DNA from: Austropuccinia psidii
Lineage: Eukaryota; Basidiomycota; Pucciniomycetes; Pucciniales; Sphaerophragmiaceae
Length of the DNA: 64,000 nucleotides
Reading direction: 5' to 3'
NCBI GenBank assembly: GCA_023105745.1
Contig: JALGQZ010000003.1
Coordinates: 46,028,185 to 46,092,184, forward strand
Positions 32,174-44,890 of this stretch are shown here, in pieces (the stretch's first letter is position 1; each line of letters opens with the position of its first letter). A program made the position numbers and the translations under genes. The notes beneath the pieces are model-generated. The model saw nothing but the letters and a program-made list of their open reading frames with translations. It did no database searches and was not told the origin of the DNA.

Positions 32174-34580
32174 GTGGGCTTGTTATCAATCACCACTTCT
32201 GTGATACAGGAGTTACCAGCTGTATAACCTTTTCCCCTGTTTGGTTTTGTTTTCATAAGTTGTGCATCTTGAGCTTTTGATAAATCAAGTTGACCATTCC
32301 TCAATTGTGGCAAGTGGGAATAAGATTCCATGATGTCAAAAGTGACATTGATATTTTCTATATCTTTTGAAGATTCAGAAAATATTGATGATTTATCATC
32401 TGAATTGTCTTCAATTATTTCATCTTTTTCAACATCAGGTTCTTTTTCAATATCAATTTCATTGATTTTTCCCTTCTTTGGACATGTATTGGCTAAATGG
32501 GTGGTGCTTTGGCAAATATGGCACTTTCTGACTGTATCTGCAGATTTATACTTAGTATTATTAGAATTTTCTTTGGGGTTTTTTTCCACAGAATCTTTCC
32601 AAGGTGTATTAAACCTTGTTTTGAGATTCACCCTACTAGAACCAATTTTGGTTCTGGTGGTTACTTCTTTTAGTATATTGACAATATCCTCTGCTGAAGA
32701 TTGTTCAGTAGTCCTGCTTTTGATAGCATGCTCTAAGTCACCTCCACATTGTCTCAGAATTTTTCTATGAATCATAAATTCTGACATGTCAGGATATAAT
32801 GCTGTTAATCTGTCTTTTTGTTGGAAAAACCATGGTAAAGCTTTGTCTTTATCAGCATTAAATTTGGCAGATTCAAAGGCTGTTTCAACTTTAAGCCTCC
32901 AAGAATCATTTGCCCATTTGTTGATTATTTGGGTTTTCCACCAAGTCCAACTCTGGTGTCCATGTGCTTGTCTTATTTTGATGTACCATCTGTGAGCTGA
33001 TTTGGTAAACAAGGTGTTAAATCTGGCTGTTACCAATCTGTCTGGTAATTCAAAATCCTCTTTGATCATGTCAATACCTCTAATGAATTCCATATGGTCA
33101 TACTCTCCTTCACCACTGAAGTGAGGCCATTCTTTAAGTTTTGGAGCTTCTTTCAAACGTGCTTGGCCCATTGATGGTTCTAAGTTATGAAAAGAAGTAG
33201 AAAATTCATTTTCTAACTGTGAATTTTCAATATCTGATACTTGTGGATTGGGAATTCTTGCATCTTCATTTTGATTCAGAGGTGTAGACATTCTTGGTAA
33301 AGTGTTTAGCAGTTGTTCAATATCATTCATTTTACTGTTTTTACACCTTTGTGAATTTCTTAACTCATGTTGTAAGCTTTTTATAGAGTCTATGACATTC
33401 TTTTTATGATCATCCTCTTTATATGTAAGCTTATTCCATAATTCTGTCTGTTTAGTATTATCAGATATAACTTCATTTAATTTTATTGTTAATTTTGATA
33501 TTTCCTCTCTTGAGGTATCAAAATGCTTTTTCAAGGCAACTGTATTTGTCTTTACTTCTGCAAATGATTTTGAAATATCATCAAGAACTTTTTTATTATC
33601 TTTTTTGATAGTATTAATAGCTTGTTTTATTCTTGTTTCAATCATGTCATCAATATTGAATTTAGAATATTTGTCTGTTAATTCTTTAATAATGGCAGAT
33701 TGTTCATTTATCTTAATGCCAAAAGAATTATCATTACTGGAATCTTTGATTGTTCTTAAAACTCTTTCAAATCATTTAAGTGTATCATTTATTTGGCTCA
33801 GACTCAAGTTATTTGTTTTAAGATTGTCACAAATTGATGTATTTTTATCAGAAAGATGACTTTTTACGTTAGAAATAGCTTTATACAACTCTGGAATACA
33901 ATTAAAAGTATCAGAAATTATTTCTGATATTTTAATCTGGCTTCCTCCTTTTTCTGCAATTCCATCATTGTTCTGGCCATCTAAAATACATTTTCCATGG
34001 CATCCTGCTGAAACTTTTGGATTCTGTAGCCCCGGCTGTAAGCATTTGTGGCTGGTGCCTTGCCATTGCCCTTGTTCTGAGCTTGTGGCTGCTTTTTCAT
34101 ATTGGAATTGCTGCTGCTGGCTACTGGGGCTGTTTTTGGTACTTGCTTGGGTGATGGAGGATTATTTTCTTCCATTATTCTGTCAAAAGCATCATGTTTT
34201 TCTTTTCCATCAAAGGCTGCCATCCATTGAGTAGCTTGAAAGTGCTGGTACGGCCAAGGAGATTTCTCACTGTCAGGTAAGAATTCTTGCAATTCTTCCA
34301 CAGGTCTGCAAGGATCTGGTACTCCTTGAACTGGAGTGCATTGTTGTATGCACTGTGGCTGGCTTTGTATATGTCCACAGAGGCTTGTTGTGGCGGTGTA
34401 AGCTCTATTTGAAGGTAAAATGGTATTATCAGCTTCAAAATGACCTATTTTAGTTGTTTGGAAGTCATCAACTGACCCTTTTGCTTCTTTACCTGATTGG
34501 CCTCTGCCATAATCACATCTATTACCTTTCTGGGAGCTTCTTGAGGGGTTATAGCTGGCTCCTGACCTGGTTGAAGGAAT
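32174..34580 (-). pseudogene. Element B2 gag region (broken)
   Basis: It continues B2 upstream of D. The longest open stretch (to 33645) holds the Gag core ([16 protein letters not shown]), the CCHC knuckle [14 protein letters not shown] and the acidic spacer before protease. Upstream, TGA near 33774 replaces a Cys codon of B1, and the start codon is ATT instead of ATG (34580-34578). A frame change near 34150 mixes the gag-pol and ORF1 readings. Confidence 0.88.
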
Positions 34581-34828
34581 AATTATGGTTAAAAAGGCTT
34601 AAAATAGTATTTTTACGTCAAAAAACTTACTATTGGCCAAATCTTTGGCTTTCTGAGTAGTATTACTTATTTCCAACTTGACTAATTCAGAAGAAATTGG
34701 CTCTGGTTGAATATTCTGAGTCACAATAATAGTACTATTATGATCAGAATTAACATTACTGGAAGGAATAATGCTGGTTACTGTTGAGGCTGTTTCAATG
34801 TTTTCTTGTCTTACCACGTTGTCAGACA
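33918..34828 (-). pseudogene. Element B2 ORF1 remnant
   Basis: Homologous to B1 ORF1. The second exon is 34828-34631 and the third starts at 34566. Both introns keep their splice sites and lengths (34829-34905, 77 bp; 34567-34630, 64 bp). The helical region ([15 protein letters not shown]) and the NKGNGKA patch are clear. A TAA near 34176 and an indel break the frame. The ORF1 end reads ATAA where B1 has ATGA. Confidence 0.7.
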
Positions 34829-35033
34829 CTAAAATTAATGAAAAAGCCAATTCATTAAGTAAAAAAAAGGTTATTTCAAAAAAGAAATAAAAATATAAGC
34901 CTCACTTATAATATGAAAAAAATTATTTTTGATTGATTTTTTGAATTATAAGTATTTTTTATATGTTTTTAAATTTTTCAATATGAGAAAAAGGATTTAA
35001 AAAGAGTAAAAAAATATGTCACAGGTAAAATAT

Positions 35034-35051
35034 CACAGCTGGGCCCCCAAA
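35034..35051 (-). other. Element B2 primer-binding site (mutated)
   Basis: As the B1 site, with the complement CACGGC changed to CACAGC. It lies directly next to the 5' LTR. Confidence 0.65.
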
Positions 35052-36842
35052 TGTAAGGTGTGGATATGAAACTTTGATTAAAAATCAAGTACTTTTCCTG
35101 TCCTCAAAATTTGTATAAGGTAAAAAGCAATTAAAAATAGTAAGAAATATTATTTTCAAGAGAAAGCATTCCAATTTTATTGTTTATAACTATATTAGTA
35201 TAAAGCAATAATATTATAAAGATTTATTTTTTTACCAAAAATACAAATTTATCCAAAAATACTCTACAAGAGATATTTAAGGCTACAAAAGAAATTTCTT
35301 CAAGAGTAATTTCAATTGGAATTAATTGAGCAAAGAACTGCAAGCAATTAATTAAAGAACAAAGTCTCTGAAAGGAATTGTAAAGAGAAAACACGCCCAA
35401 AAGTGACCAGAGTGAATTTGGAAACAAAGTGACAAAGTTAACAGTGATGAAAGATGCTTTAATTCACTTTTGGGGTGGTTCAGGGGTAAAAATGATTATA
35501 AAAGTTACAAACAATGATTATAATGATTTTTTCACGTGGTTAAAAGGCTTAAAATGATTTAAAAAAGGTGGTTGGAATCTTTTATTGATTGGTTTAACAA
35601 TGATTAAACTAATTATAAAAGGAAAAGATTCTAACATGAAGAGAAAAGTGGGGCAAAGAAGAAATTCTTTTATAGCCATCAATTTTCTTACTCCAAAAGT
35701 AAAATTTACTCTTTTCAGTTGTGAAAAACAGTCTGACAACAGAAAAGCCAATTATGGCATGATTGAACCCTGATTTAAACCAAAAAGGGCTGGTTTACGC
35801 CATTTTAGACCTTTAAATCAGCCATTACTATAGCAATACCTGGTCTAAAGCCTTCAAAACACGTCAGAATGTGTGTAAGAGACGTAGAAACCAGTTGAAA
35901 CTGTTTTTACTATGATGGTCTTATCCTAAGGGTAGTTTTACCCTCTTGGCAACAGCTAAAACTACCCCAGTTGGTATCAAAACCTCATCATCAATTGAGT
36001 CCACAGACCCTGTAACTCAATTCCAGGCCAAAAGTGATGAACTTTTGCGTGAATTTTGACACCACACGCCTGTCAGCAAGGATTTTGGGGGTCTAGCTCC
36101 CCCTTAGAGCTGGAGTTCCTTTCCCCCCCCCCAAATTTAATCTTTCCAATTTATTTTTCCTTTAATTCCTCATCATGTATTATACTTATAATTTACATAT
36201 GTAATTCAATTTAATTGTACAGTACAATACAGTAATAATTGATACCTCATACGTAAATCAAAGTTCACTTATGTAATACACGCACACATTTTGACATTTC
36301 AATTGAATTCAATTGAAAATACTTCAATTCCTCATAGCTTCTAAACTAAACACAACACCTCAATTTTAACACAAAAATTGATGGATAACACCACATGTGG
36401 TGTCAATTAAATTGAAGTTTTGAGGATTTTCAACCTTTGTATTGAAAATACTAAAAACTTAATTTAAGCTTATTTAGAGTTGAGTTACAAGAATTTCACT
36501 CAGAGGTGACCCCACCTGATTTTTTATGAGGAATCCAATGTTGAAATAATTTCTTTATGTTTATATATTGGATAAGAAGTTATAATAATTTTTATTTAAC
36601 TTTTTTACAATTTTGTTAACATTTCATTTTTACTTAATTTTTTCAAGTATAAATGTAATTTTATAATTCCAAAATTTAATGTAATTTTATTTTTAAATTG
36701 TGATTAATTTTTTTATTTTGAATATAATTTTATATTTATATTTTTATTTTAATAATATGAATAAATTTATTTTATTTATATTTATATGTTAATTTTGTAT
36801 TTGTGGTCTTTTGGGTATATGAAATTACCTCTAAGGCTCACA
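35052..36842 (-). repeat. Element B2 5' LTR
   Basis: 1791 bp, partner of 24888-26705. It lacks part of the A/T-rich stretch present near 26440-26460 in the partner. It ends GGCTCACA at 36842. Confidence 0.92.
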
Positions 36843-38621
36843 GCTGTAAAATCTCTATTAAATATGAAAACTCCAAATAGACATATGCTGAGATGGCAAA
36901 TTGCTATCCAAGAATATAGAGGAAATATGACTATTTTTCATAAATCTGGTAATATTCATAAAAATGCAGATGGTCTTAGCAGATGGGCTCTAGCAAATAC
37001 CCCTGACAATCCAGCATGGGTACCACAGGAAGAACACCATATATAAGGAATATGTGTTACAGACATTGGCACAGAATTCTTTAACCAAGTTAAAGAAAGC
37101 TATAAGATAGACAAAAACTGCCATATCTTAAGCCGACTTCTAATGAAAGACTGCAAAGACCCATCACTTTCATCAAAACGAGATGAAACATGGAAAAAGG
37201 CATATGATGAAGGAAGATTCCACCTCCTTGATGGAATCCTTTACCATAGAACAAAACACACATGTGTTATGGCCTTAACATATAGAACCCTGATAAACAC
37301 TATTTTACATGAGTGTCATGATAGTGTTGCAGCTGGACACCTTTCAGAAGACAGAACACTAGAGAGGGTGAAAACCTGCTCTTGGTGGCCAAATTGGAAG
37401 AAAGATGTTATAGAATACTGCCAAACCTGTGACAGATGTCAAAAAGCCAACAGAGCCACAGGAGAGAAATTTGGAATGATGATCCAAATCCAAGAACCAA
37501 AATCCCCTTGGGAAATAGTTCATATGGATTGGGTAACAGCATTACCTCCAGGAGGAGATAGAAGCTATAATGCATGCCTAGTATTGGTTGACAGGTATAG
37601 CAAAACTCCCATGTTCCTACCATGTCATAAAGATGACACAGCTATGGACACAGCCATAATGATATGGAATAAAGTTATTATCCATACAGGCTTATTCCAG
37701 AATATTATAAGTGACAGAGACCCAAAGTTCACTTCAGCATTATGGACAAATCTTCATAACTTTTTTGGGACAAAATTATCATTCTCAACAGCTTACCATC
37801 CTCAAACTGATGGTTTAGCAGAAAGAATGATGCAGACCTTAGAGGACATGAGTAGAAGATTCTGTGCTTATGGGCTACAATTCAAAGATTCTGATGGTTT
37901 TACCCATGATTGGTGTACACTAATACCAGCTCTTGAACTGGCATATAAAACATCAATCCATTCTTCTACTGGCAAAACACCAGCAATGCTAGAAAAAGGT
38001 TGGAATCCAAGACTTCCTTATGATACCCTCAAAAAGGACTTAGTGGATATACATCCAACAGAAAGCAGTTTTAAGATAATGCTTGACAAGGCAAGACACC
38101 ATGCAAACAGATGCATGCAAGATTCTTTCAAATATGCAAAAGAAAGATGGGATAAAAGTCATAAGCCACCTGATTTCAAAATAGGAGACTTGGTCCTAGT
38201 ATCAACCCTTAATTTCAATAACATAAAAGGCCCAAAGAAATTGAAAGATTCCTTTGCAGGACCATTTATGATAAAAGCACTTCATGGACCCAATGCTGTG
38301 AAATTGGAACTCACAGGTGAAATGATGAACAAACACCCAACTTTTCCTGTAAGTCTGATAAAACCTTACAGCTCAAGTGACAAGGATTTATTTCCACTAA
38401 GAAATAAACCCCCACTTGAAATTCCCCCCTTGGAAGAAGGAGAGGAAAACAAAATAGTAAAAGTCATTAAAGAAAGAAGGACAAGAAACAAAAAAGAAAG
38501 AGAATACCTTGTAAGGTATAGAAACTCAACTCAAGAAGATGAATGGCTACTTGAGAAAGATATACCAACTGCTGATAAACTACTAAGAAGGTTCAGACAT
38601 GAAAGAAAACCTGAAAAATAG
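36843..38621 (+). pseudogene. Element C pol: RNase H end, integrase, chromodomain-like tail
   Basis: It starts with the B2 target duplication GCTGT (36843-36847), then [17 protein letters not shown] and [13 protein letters not shown] at 37044-37046 (after EEHHI) ends the first stretch at the residue that is Glu in B1; the frame then runs on unchanged. Integrase: ECHDSVAAGHL and [11 protein letters not shown] (HHCC), [30 protein letters not shown]. The tail REYLVRYRNSTQEDEW is chromodomain-like. The frame stops at 38621, followed by about 110 bp and a short purine run before the LTR. Confidence 0.9.
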
Positions 38622-38739
38622 AAAAGTTAAGCATTATTGAGCTTCAAGACTAACAAAGTCTATTGAAGAGGTAGGACAGTGGATGATACCCTAATTACAC
38701 ATATCAGATTGTGGTACAATCTTTTTTGGTGTTAGGGAA

Positions 38740-40727
38740 TGTGAATCTTTGAGATATGACCACATACCCAAAAAAGGTCACAAGAAATATTTAAAATAAT
38801 TATACATTAAAAATAATTACCTTAAAGCTACAAAAATACCATAAATTGGCATAAAACTTGGTTTAAATTGAAAACCAATGAATAAACATGTAAAGAAAAT
38901 TATAGCATTGGATTCCCCATGGTATGATACACATATATCATTTTTATGGCATATCTGTAAAGTCAATATTTAGTAAGTTATAGGTAATAATACCTTATAA
39001 AAAACACAAATCCCTATTTATTTCAAAGACCAATAAAAAAACATGTGAAATAAATTGTTTCATTGGATTCTCCATAAAATTCCACATATAAAACAATTAA
39101 GAAGCTAAGCTCCAAAGTCAATACTTAAAGAATTAACCTGAATATATGCACTTTTTTGGTCAACGCATATATTCAAGGATTTTAGCCAATATCTTTTGAA
39201 ATATGCATGATAGAGTGATGAGCCAAAAATAAAGTCATCACGTAATTACTGTAGGAATACAGAAATGAAGTTTATCTCACAAGATACAACCAAGGTTAAA
39301 ACCTGTAAGGGATTATTGATTAAAATCAACAGAGCTGTTGACCACTTTGTTGTGAAAGTGGTCCAAACTTAAAAAAAATGGACAGTTGGATTCTACTAGT
39401 TCATTCGTGAATAATGATTTATTTTTTATTATAATATTCAAGGTATAACCCCTTGAAATCATGGTTTGAAGTTTAAAATATTAAATTTTAACAGAAAAGA
39501 TGAGTTACAAGAAAAGTCATCAAAAATAGAGTTTTGATGATGTATTGAAATGCTCTTGACAGCATAATATGGTTATGCCAAGCTTTTAGAATTCACTCTT
39601 TTAATTTCTGTAGCATGTAAATGCTAAACGTTATTAAGGATCAAAGTTTGAACTTAATTTGATCATTTGTGATCACTCACTGTAACCTTAAATTAAGCTT
39701 AACAGTCATATGAGTGATAAAATTAGTGAATACTGTTAGTTTATGATTAAAACTAAAAAAGTTCACGAATTTTGGGGTTCTGCCAAGCCTTTGAAGTCAT
39801 CAAACTTAGAGCTATAGTGATAACTCTAAATAATGGCATAATAATGATGTAATATGGCTTGATCATGATGTAATCATCACCAAACCTCAAAATATTGATC
39901 AATTCCAGTGGATATTATCAGTACACATCTACTAGAAGCCTGTTGGACTCTAGGAGGGAGATATTTACTATAAATAGAGCTCTTTTTACTCTGTTTTCCC
40001 CTCAGACGCATCAAAAACATTAAATCAATAAAATTAAAAAGGTAATATCTTTATTCTTTATATATAAAACTTTTATATTATTAAAGACCAAAGATCATCT
40101 TATTATAATCATCAATCTTGATGTGATTAAATCATTCATTTAATTGTTTTTGTTAAAAATCTCTTTTAAAATCTCATTTCCATGTAAAAATCAAGAATAT
40201 TTGTTATTTTCTCTATTTTTTATTGTAAATACAATTTGGATAAGTTGTATTTAAATTTTTTGGTGTAAAATATCTCAAAATCATTATATTAAGTATTAAA
40301 AGTAGGTTATTTTCTCTTATTATAATAATTTTCTCTTTATTATTACTTTAATAATTCTTTAATTAATATAAATAGTATTTATATTAATTTATAACTTTAA
40401 TATTGGTAATATTATTGTTATTAATTGTTTTTTATTAATAAAAAACAATTTTTTATGCCTTTATTGTTTTTTCGTAACAATAATAATGTGCCATTAAATA
40501 TATTAATTATTTTATATTAATATATTTATTTTATTATATTATATTTTATAATATAAATAATACTATTATATTTATTTAATAATATAATTATTTTTATGCC
40601 ATAATTATAATAATTCTTTATTATCATAATTATTTTTATCTTATTTATTTCATTTATAAGGACATTCATAGTACAACAAGTAAAATATTAGTAATTCTTA
40701 CTTATTGTTTCATAGTCAAACCTTACA
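38740..40727 (+). repeat. Element C 3' LTR (1988 bp)
   Basis: It follows GTTAGGGAA (purine tract remnant), starts TGTGAATC and ends AAACCTTACA. The start (ACCACATACCC...) and end (GTTTCATAGTCA) resemble the ends of solo LTR D. TATA box at 39969-39977. The segment 40050-40680 is very A/T-rich. The flank AAAAT after 40727 is the expected right target duplication; the left copy is out of view. Confidence 0.8.
39969..39977 (+). promoter_or_regulatory. TATA box in the element C LTR
   Basis: TATAAATAG followed by a T/C-rich stretch (CTCTTTTTACTCTG) is the clearest core-promoter-like sequence in the retrotransposon block. It should start the element transcript a few tens of bases downstream, near 40000. 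Confidence 0.5.
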
Positions 40728-41449
40728 AAAATCCTGTATGAAGGGATTTACCCTTTTTCAGCTTGTAATCCCTATCAAAATTGAGGATAAACCTTTTTTA
40801 AGCTTTGATATTCAATCAATTTCTAATCTTAGATTTCAAGTAAGATGTAAAATCCTTCAATACATAATTAAAACCTTGATTTGGCTTTTTCAGTTCCAAA
40901 AGGTTGGGTACCTTGGCACCTTTTGCCATTTTTGACTTTGTTCCACCTTTTGTGTGGAGTTCTCCACTTTGTTTATTTAAAGACATACCATGGCTTGAAT
41001 CAATTTCAATTGCATCCACACAGAATCCAAAGCCTGTATGTAAAACCCTTACACAAATCAGTAATTCAATACACCTTTATTTTAACATAATTTTTATAAG
41101 TTCACATAAACCTGATATAACTTCAACTTATAGTTAAATTTTAAAAGCTTAAAATTTTGACAAAATTTCATAAAATTGGGAAAGAGCTATTCAAAATTTA
41201 TAAATCTTCCAATAACAACTGAAATGACTAATCTTAGTTATAAGACACCTGTTACTTTTTCCTTAGGTTATTTTTGATTCAGAATCCAAAAATTAGATAA
41301 TAATTATAGCTTTTTTATCCAAAACAAAGTTAGAGTTATTTTTTATATTTTTGATTTTGAAACCATTTTAAAAGTCAATTATTGAACAAATAAAATTAAG
41401 AAAATATTATTTTTGGCCTTATATGTATTTCATACATACCCAACAGGCT
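40728..41449. other. Flank of element C; possible LTR debris
   Basis: No gene is supported. A short stretch near 40900 (GGGTACCTTGGC) recalls a segment of LTR D, so old LTR debris is possible. The small open frames here have no recognisable features. Confidence 0.35.
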
Positions 41450-43042
41450 CATATGTACTCAAAAAGTACCTTAAGATGATTTGCTAGAGTTATTTGATGT
41501 ATTAATTATGGATTTAAAGAATAAAAAGTTAAATTAAAGAAGAAAAGGATCAATTCATATTCAAAACACTATTTTAAAGATTAATATTCTATGATTTCAT
41601 TTCTTCCAGGTTAATTAGAAATATTGAAATACCTCAAGAATAATTTTAATAACTAATACTTACTGGTGCTATTACTGATTTAATTATTGAACTGGATGAT
41701 ACTGATTGAATATTGAAAAAAACAGTGATAGTAGGCTACTTTTGAGTTTAAAACATCTCAAAGAGTCATTAAATGGAGAAAAATGAAAAAAAGTTGAGTG
41801 AGAGACTAATTAAATCTTTTTCATTAATGATTAAATCACTTCTTATCATGTAAAAGTATTATGATTACTTAATTAAGTCATTTTATGTGTCTATCAGCCC
41901 ATTTATGGGTAATGAATCATGAATTTAATTATTTAAGTCTTCTTTCATGTCAAAATAAGCTTTCTTTTCTCAAGTTTTTCAATTTCATTGAAAATTTAAT
42001 CACAGGGTTTTCTGTGAATTTTTTGAAGATTCATTTTTTCACATGGGCAAATTTACCACAAGCAACACTTCCAAATTTAATTATAAAGTCAGAAGTGTTT
42101 TTTATTTTTATTTATTAACCTTCCTCCAAATATCCTGAAATTATCAGAAGTATTAACTTAAGAATTTTATTTTTCAATGATTTTTTGAGGTTTTACCTCA
42201 TTTTTTACATAGTATGAGTAAATAGTACAGTAACAACTGGTTTCAATTAGGTAATTCCATTGATAGTAGTCTCAAAATGATTATAATTGATATTTTGTGC
42301 TTATCCATGGAAAATAATTAAGAATGGACATTTCTATAGTAGTAAATGTTTCTTATCACCCCCTTTTCTTTTAAAAATGCAAGCTTGTTTGTTATTTTCA
42401 CATGATTTAATGATACATATCCTTAGTTCCCTTTTTCCCAAAGTTTTTAATAACTAATTTGGAAATCTCAACCATTTAAAAAATCTCTAGGACTTCCTAC
42501 ACCTGAGATTGCTCATAAATTGGGATACCCTGGCTTTCTTTGATATCTTTTATCCCCTAAAGTTATTTTTGTGTCAAAAATATCAATTCAAGGTTAAAGA
42601 CTGATATCCACTATTTTTGTATCAAAGCTTTATGTAGAAATGATTTTTTTCAAGCTTCATAAACATTCACAATACTAAGCTTGGTGTATATGTAACATGC
42701 TAATCTTGACAAACCCATTAATTTTGTAATAAAATGCAAAAAAAACCACAATTCTTTTATGTTGTCTTGATGATGGGTTTTTGTTGATATATTTTCCATA
42801 TTACCAGCTAATTAAGTTAATTTAATCTTATTCAATTTATTAGGTCTCCTTAGGAAAATCTTTTCCTTCATATCTAAATCTGGTCTTAAGTCCATGGATT
42901 TACTTAATCAAAATACACATTATTAATATTTTTCTCCATGAAAAATAATTAATCTTTGGATCTATAAATGACTTATATTTTCTGTATATTCAAAAATTGA
43001 TTTTTGGTCTGTTTGTGTGTAAAATATAAATCAAGGCTCACA
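41450..43042 (-). repeat. Decayed solo LTR of the D/C type
   Basis: It follows LTR D from about D position 30596 to its end. Examples are TTCTATGATTTCA (near 41587), GGCTTTCTTTGATATC (near 42531) and the final AAGGCTCACA (43042). Many differences are C-to-T or G-to-A relative to D. The left border is uncertain and could lie further left. No internal element sequence is attached. Confidence 0.65.
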
Positions 43043-43091
43043 CCTTTCCATTGAAAAAATAAATATTAGGAGGGAAATTTTTGACATGCAC

Positions 43092-44890
43092 TGTGAGCCT
43101 TAGAGGTATTTATACTCAAAAGACCAAAAATAATAAAAATAAGCTATCACTAATAATAATAAATTTATCTTTAATATAAAAACAAAATGAAATATAAACA
43201 TAAATATTAAATACAAAAATAAAATTTATGATAAAAAAATTTACATTAAATTTAAATTAAAATTTAAAAATGTTAAAATAGATTTTTACATGAAAAAATT
43301 AAAGTAAAAATAAATTTTCATGAAGAATATTAAAATTGAAATATTTTTGGGAAAAAATTTAATGAAAATTATTATGAGCTTTTTTCCAAATAAATAAGCT
43401 TATGAAAATTATTTCACTGTTGGATTCCTCATAAAAAATAAGGTGAAGTCACCTCTGAGTGAAAATTCTGTAACTAAATTATGAATGAGCTTTAATTAAG
43501 TTTTTAGTTTTTTCTGTATGAAAATCTGAAAATCCTAGAAACCTGCATTTAATTTACACCAGATGTGGGTTTAACCATTAAGTTTTTTGTTAAAGTTTAG
43601 GTCTGGTATTTAACTTAGAGGTCATGATTAATTGAAGTATTTTCAATTAAAAGTTCAAAATATTGCCATTTATTACATAAGTGAACTTAAATTTACACAT
43701 GATTAATTGATAATTCCAATTGTGTACTGTAATCTTTCAATTGAATTACATGTGTAAAATATAATTATATCACATGATGAAGAATTAAAGAGAATATAAA
43801 TTGGAAAGATTGATTTTGGGGGGAACAAAATCTTGACTCCAAGGGTGCCAGACTCCCTCAAATTCCTTTCTGATAGATGTCAGATGTCAAAATTCATGCA
43901 AAGGTTCATTTCTTTTGGCCTGGAATGGAGTCACAGGATCTATGACTCAATTGATGATGATTTTTGATACCAAGCAGTGCATTTTTAACTGTTTCCAAGA
44001 AGGTGAAACTACCTGTAAGGTAAAAAAAATTATCCAAAAAAGCTTTAACTGGATTTAAGGTCTCTTATTCATATTATGACTTGTTTTGAAGGCTCTAAAC
44101 CAAGTATAACCATATCAATGGCTGGCTTAAGGGACTAAAATGGCTAAAACTAGCTCATTCTTTGTCCAAACAAGCATTCAATGATACCATAATTGGCTTT
44201 TCTGTTGCCAGTGTGTTTCTCATAACTTATCATAGTAAACTTTACCATTGTACTAAGAGAATTTGTGCGTATAAAAAAATGTCTTCTTTGCCTCACTTTT
44301 CTCTTCATGTTAAAATATTTTCCTTTTATAATCAGTTTAAACACTAATAACCCAACCAATAAAAGATTCAAACCACCACTTTAATTTCATTTGCAACTTT
44401 TAAACCACCTAAAAATCAATATAATTATTTTTTGTAACACTTATAATCATTTTTACCCTTGAACCAGCCCAAAAGTGAATTAAAGCATCTTATCTAACTG
44501 TTAGCTTTGTCACTTTGTTTCCAAATTCACTCTTGTCACTTTTAGGTGTGTTTTCTCTTGCAAGATCTTTTTAGAGACTCTGTTCTTATATTAATTTCCT
44601 GCAGTTTTTTTTTCAATTAATTCAAATTTAAATTGCTCTTGAAGGATTTTCTTTTTTAGCCATAAATATCTCTTGTAGATTATTGTTGAATAAAATTTTA
44701 TTGTTTTTAAAATAATAAATATTTAAAATATTATTTTTTTATACTGAAAAAGTTAAAAAAAGTAACTTTGGCATGTTCTCTTTTAAATCTCTTAAAATTT
44801 ACTATGTTTAATCAGATTGTACCTTACAAAAATCTTGAGGACAGGAAAATTACTTGATTCTTAATAAATGTTTTATATAAACACTTTAAA
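43092..44890 (+). repeat. Decayed solo LTR of the B family
   Basis: It begins TGTGAGCCTTAGAGGTA, as the B LTR in element direction, and can be followed through the B LTR (for example TTGAGGACAGGAAAA near 44834) to CACTTTAAA, an eroded CACCTTACA. The flanks TGCAC (43087-43091) and TACAC (44891-44895) match at 4 of 5 positions. It is 1799 bp, about the length of B LTRs. Decay is mostly toward A/T. Confidence 0.75.

Larger units (their letters stand above)
24888..36842 (-). mobile_element. Element B2: decayed Ty3/gypsy of the B family, nested in C, containing solo LTR D
   Basis: A minus-strand element of 11955 bp, or 10027 bp without D and its duplicated bases. LTRs are 24888-26705 (1818 bp) and 35052-36842 (1791 bp). 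It has the same layout as B1: polypurine tract next to 26705, gag-pol, ORF1 and a primer-binding site (35034-35051, one G-to-A change). Nonsense codons and a frameshift show it is inactive. It is older than B1 by LTR divergence. Confidence 0.92.
23131..40727 (+). mobile_element. Element C: Ty3/gypsy, oldest element of the stack (3' part)
   Basis: Visible parts: protease to RNase H (23131-24887), then, after B2, RNase H end to chromodomain-like tail (36848-38621), and the 3' LTR (38740-40727). The 5' half lies left of the window, beyond H. Both pol parts share one frame once B2 and its duplicated bases are removed. Three nonsense codons show it is dead. Its polyprotein is closer to family B than to family A. 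Confidence 0.88.

Noticed and set aside
41446..41453. GGCTCATA as the end of another LTR
   Set aside because: Alignment with LTR D runs through this point, so the resemblance to GGCTCACA is likely chance.
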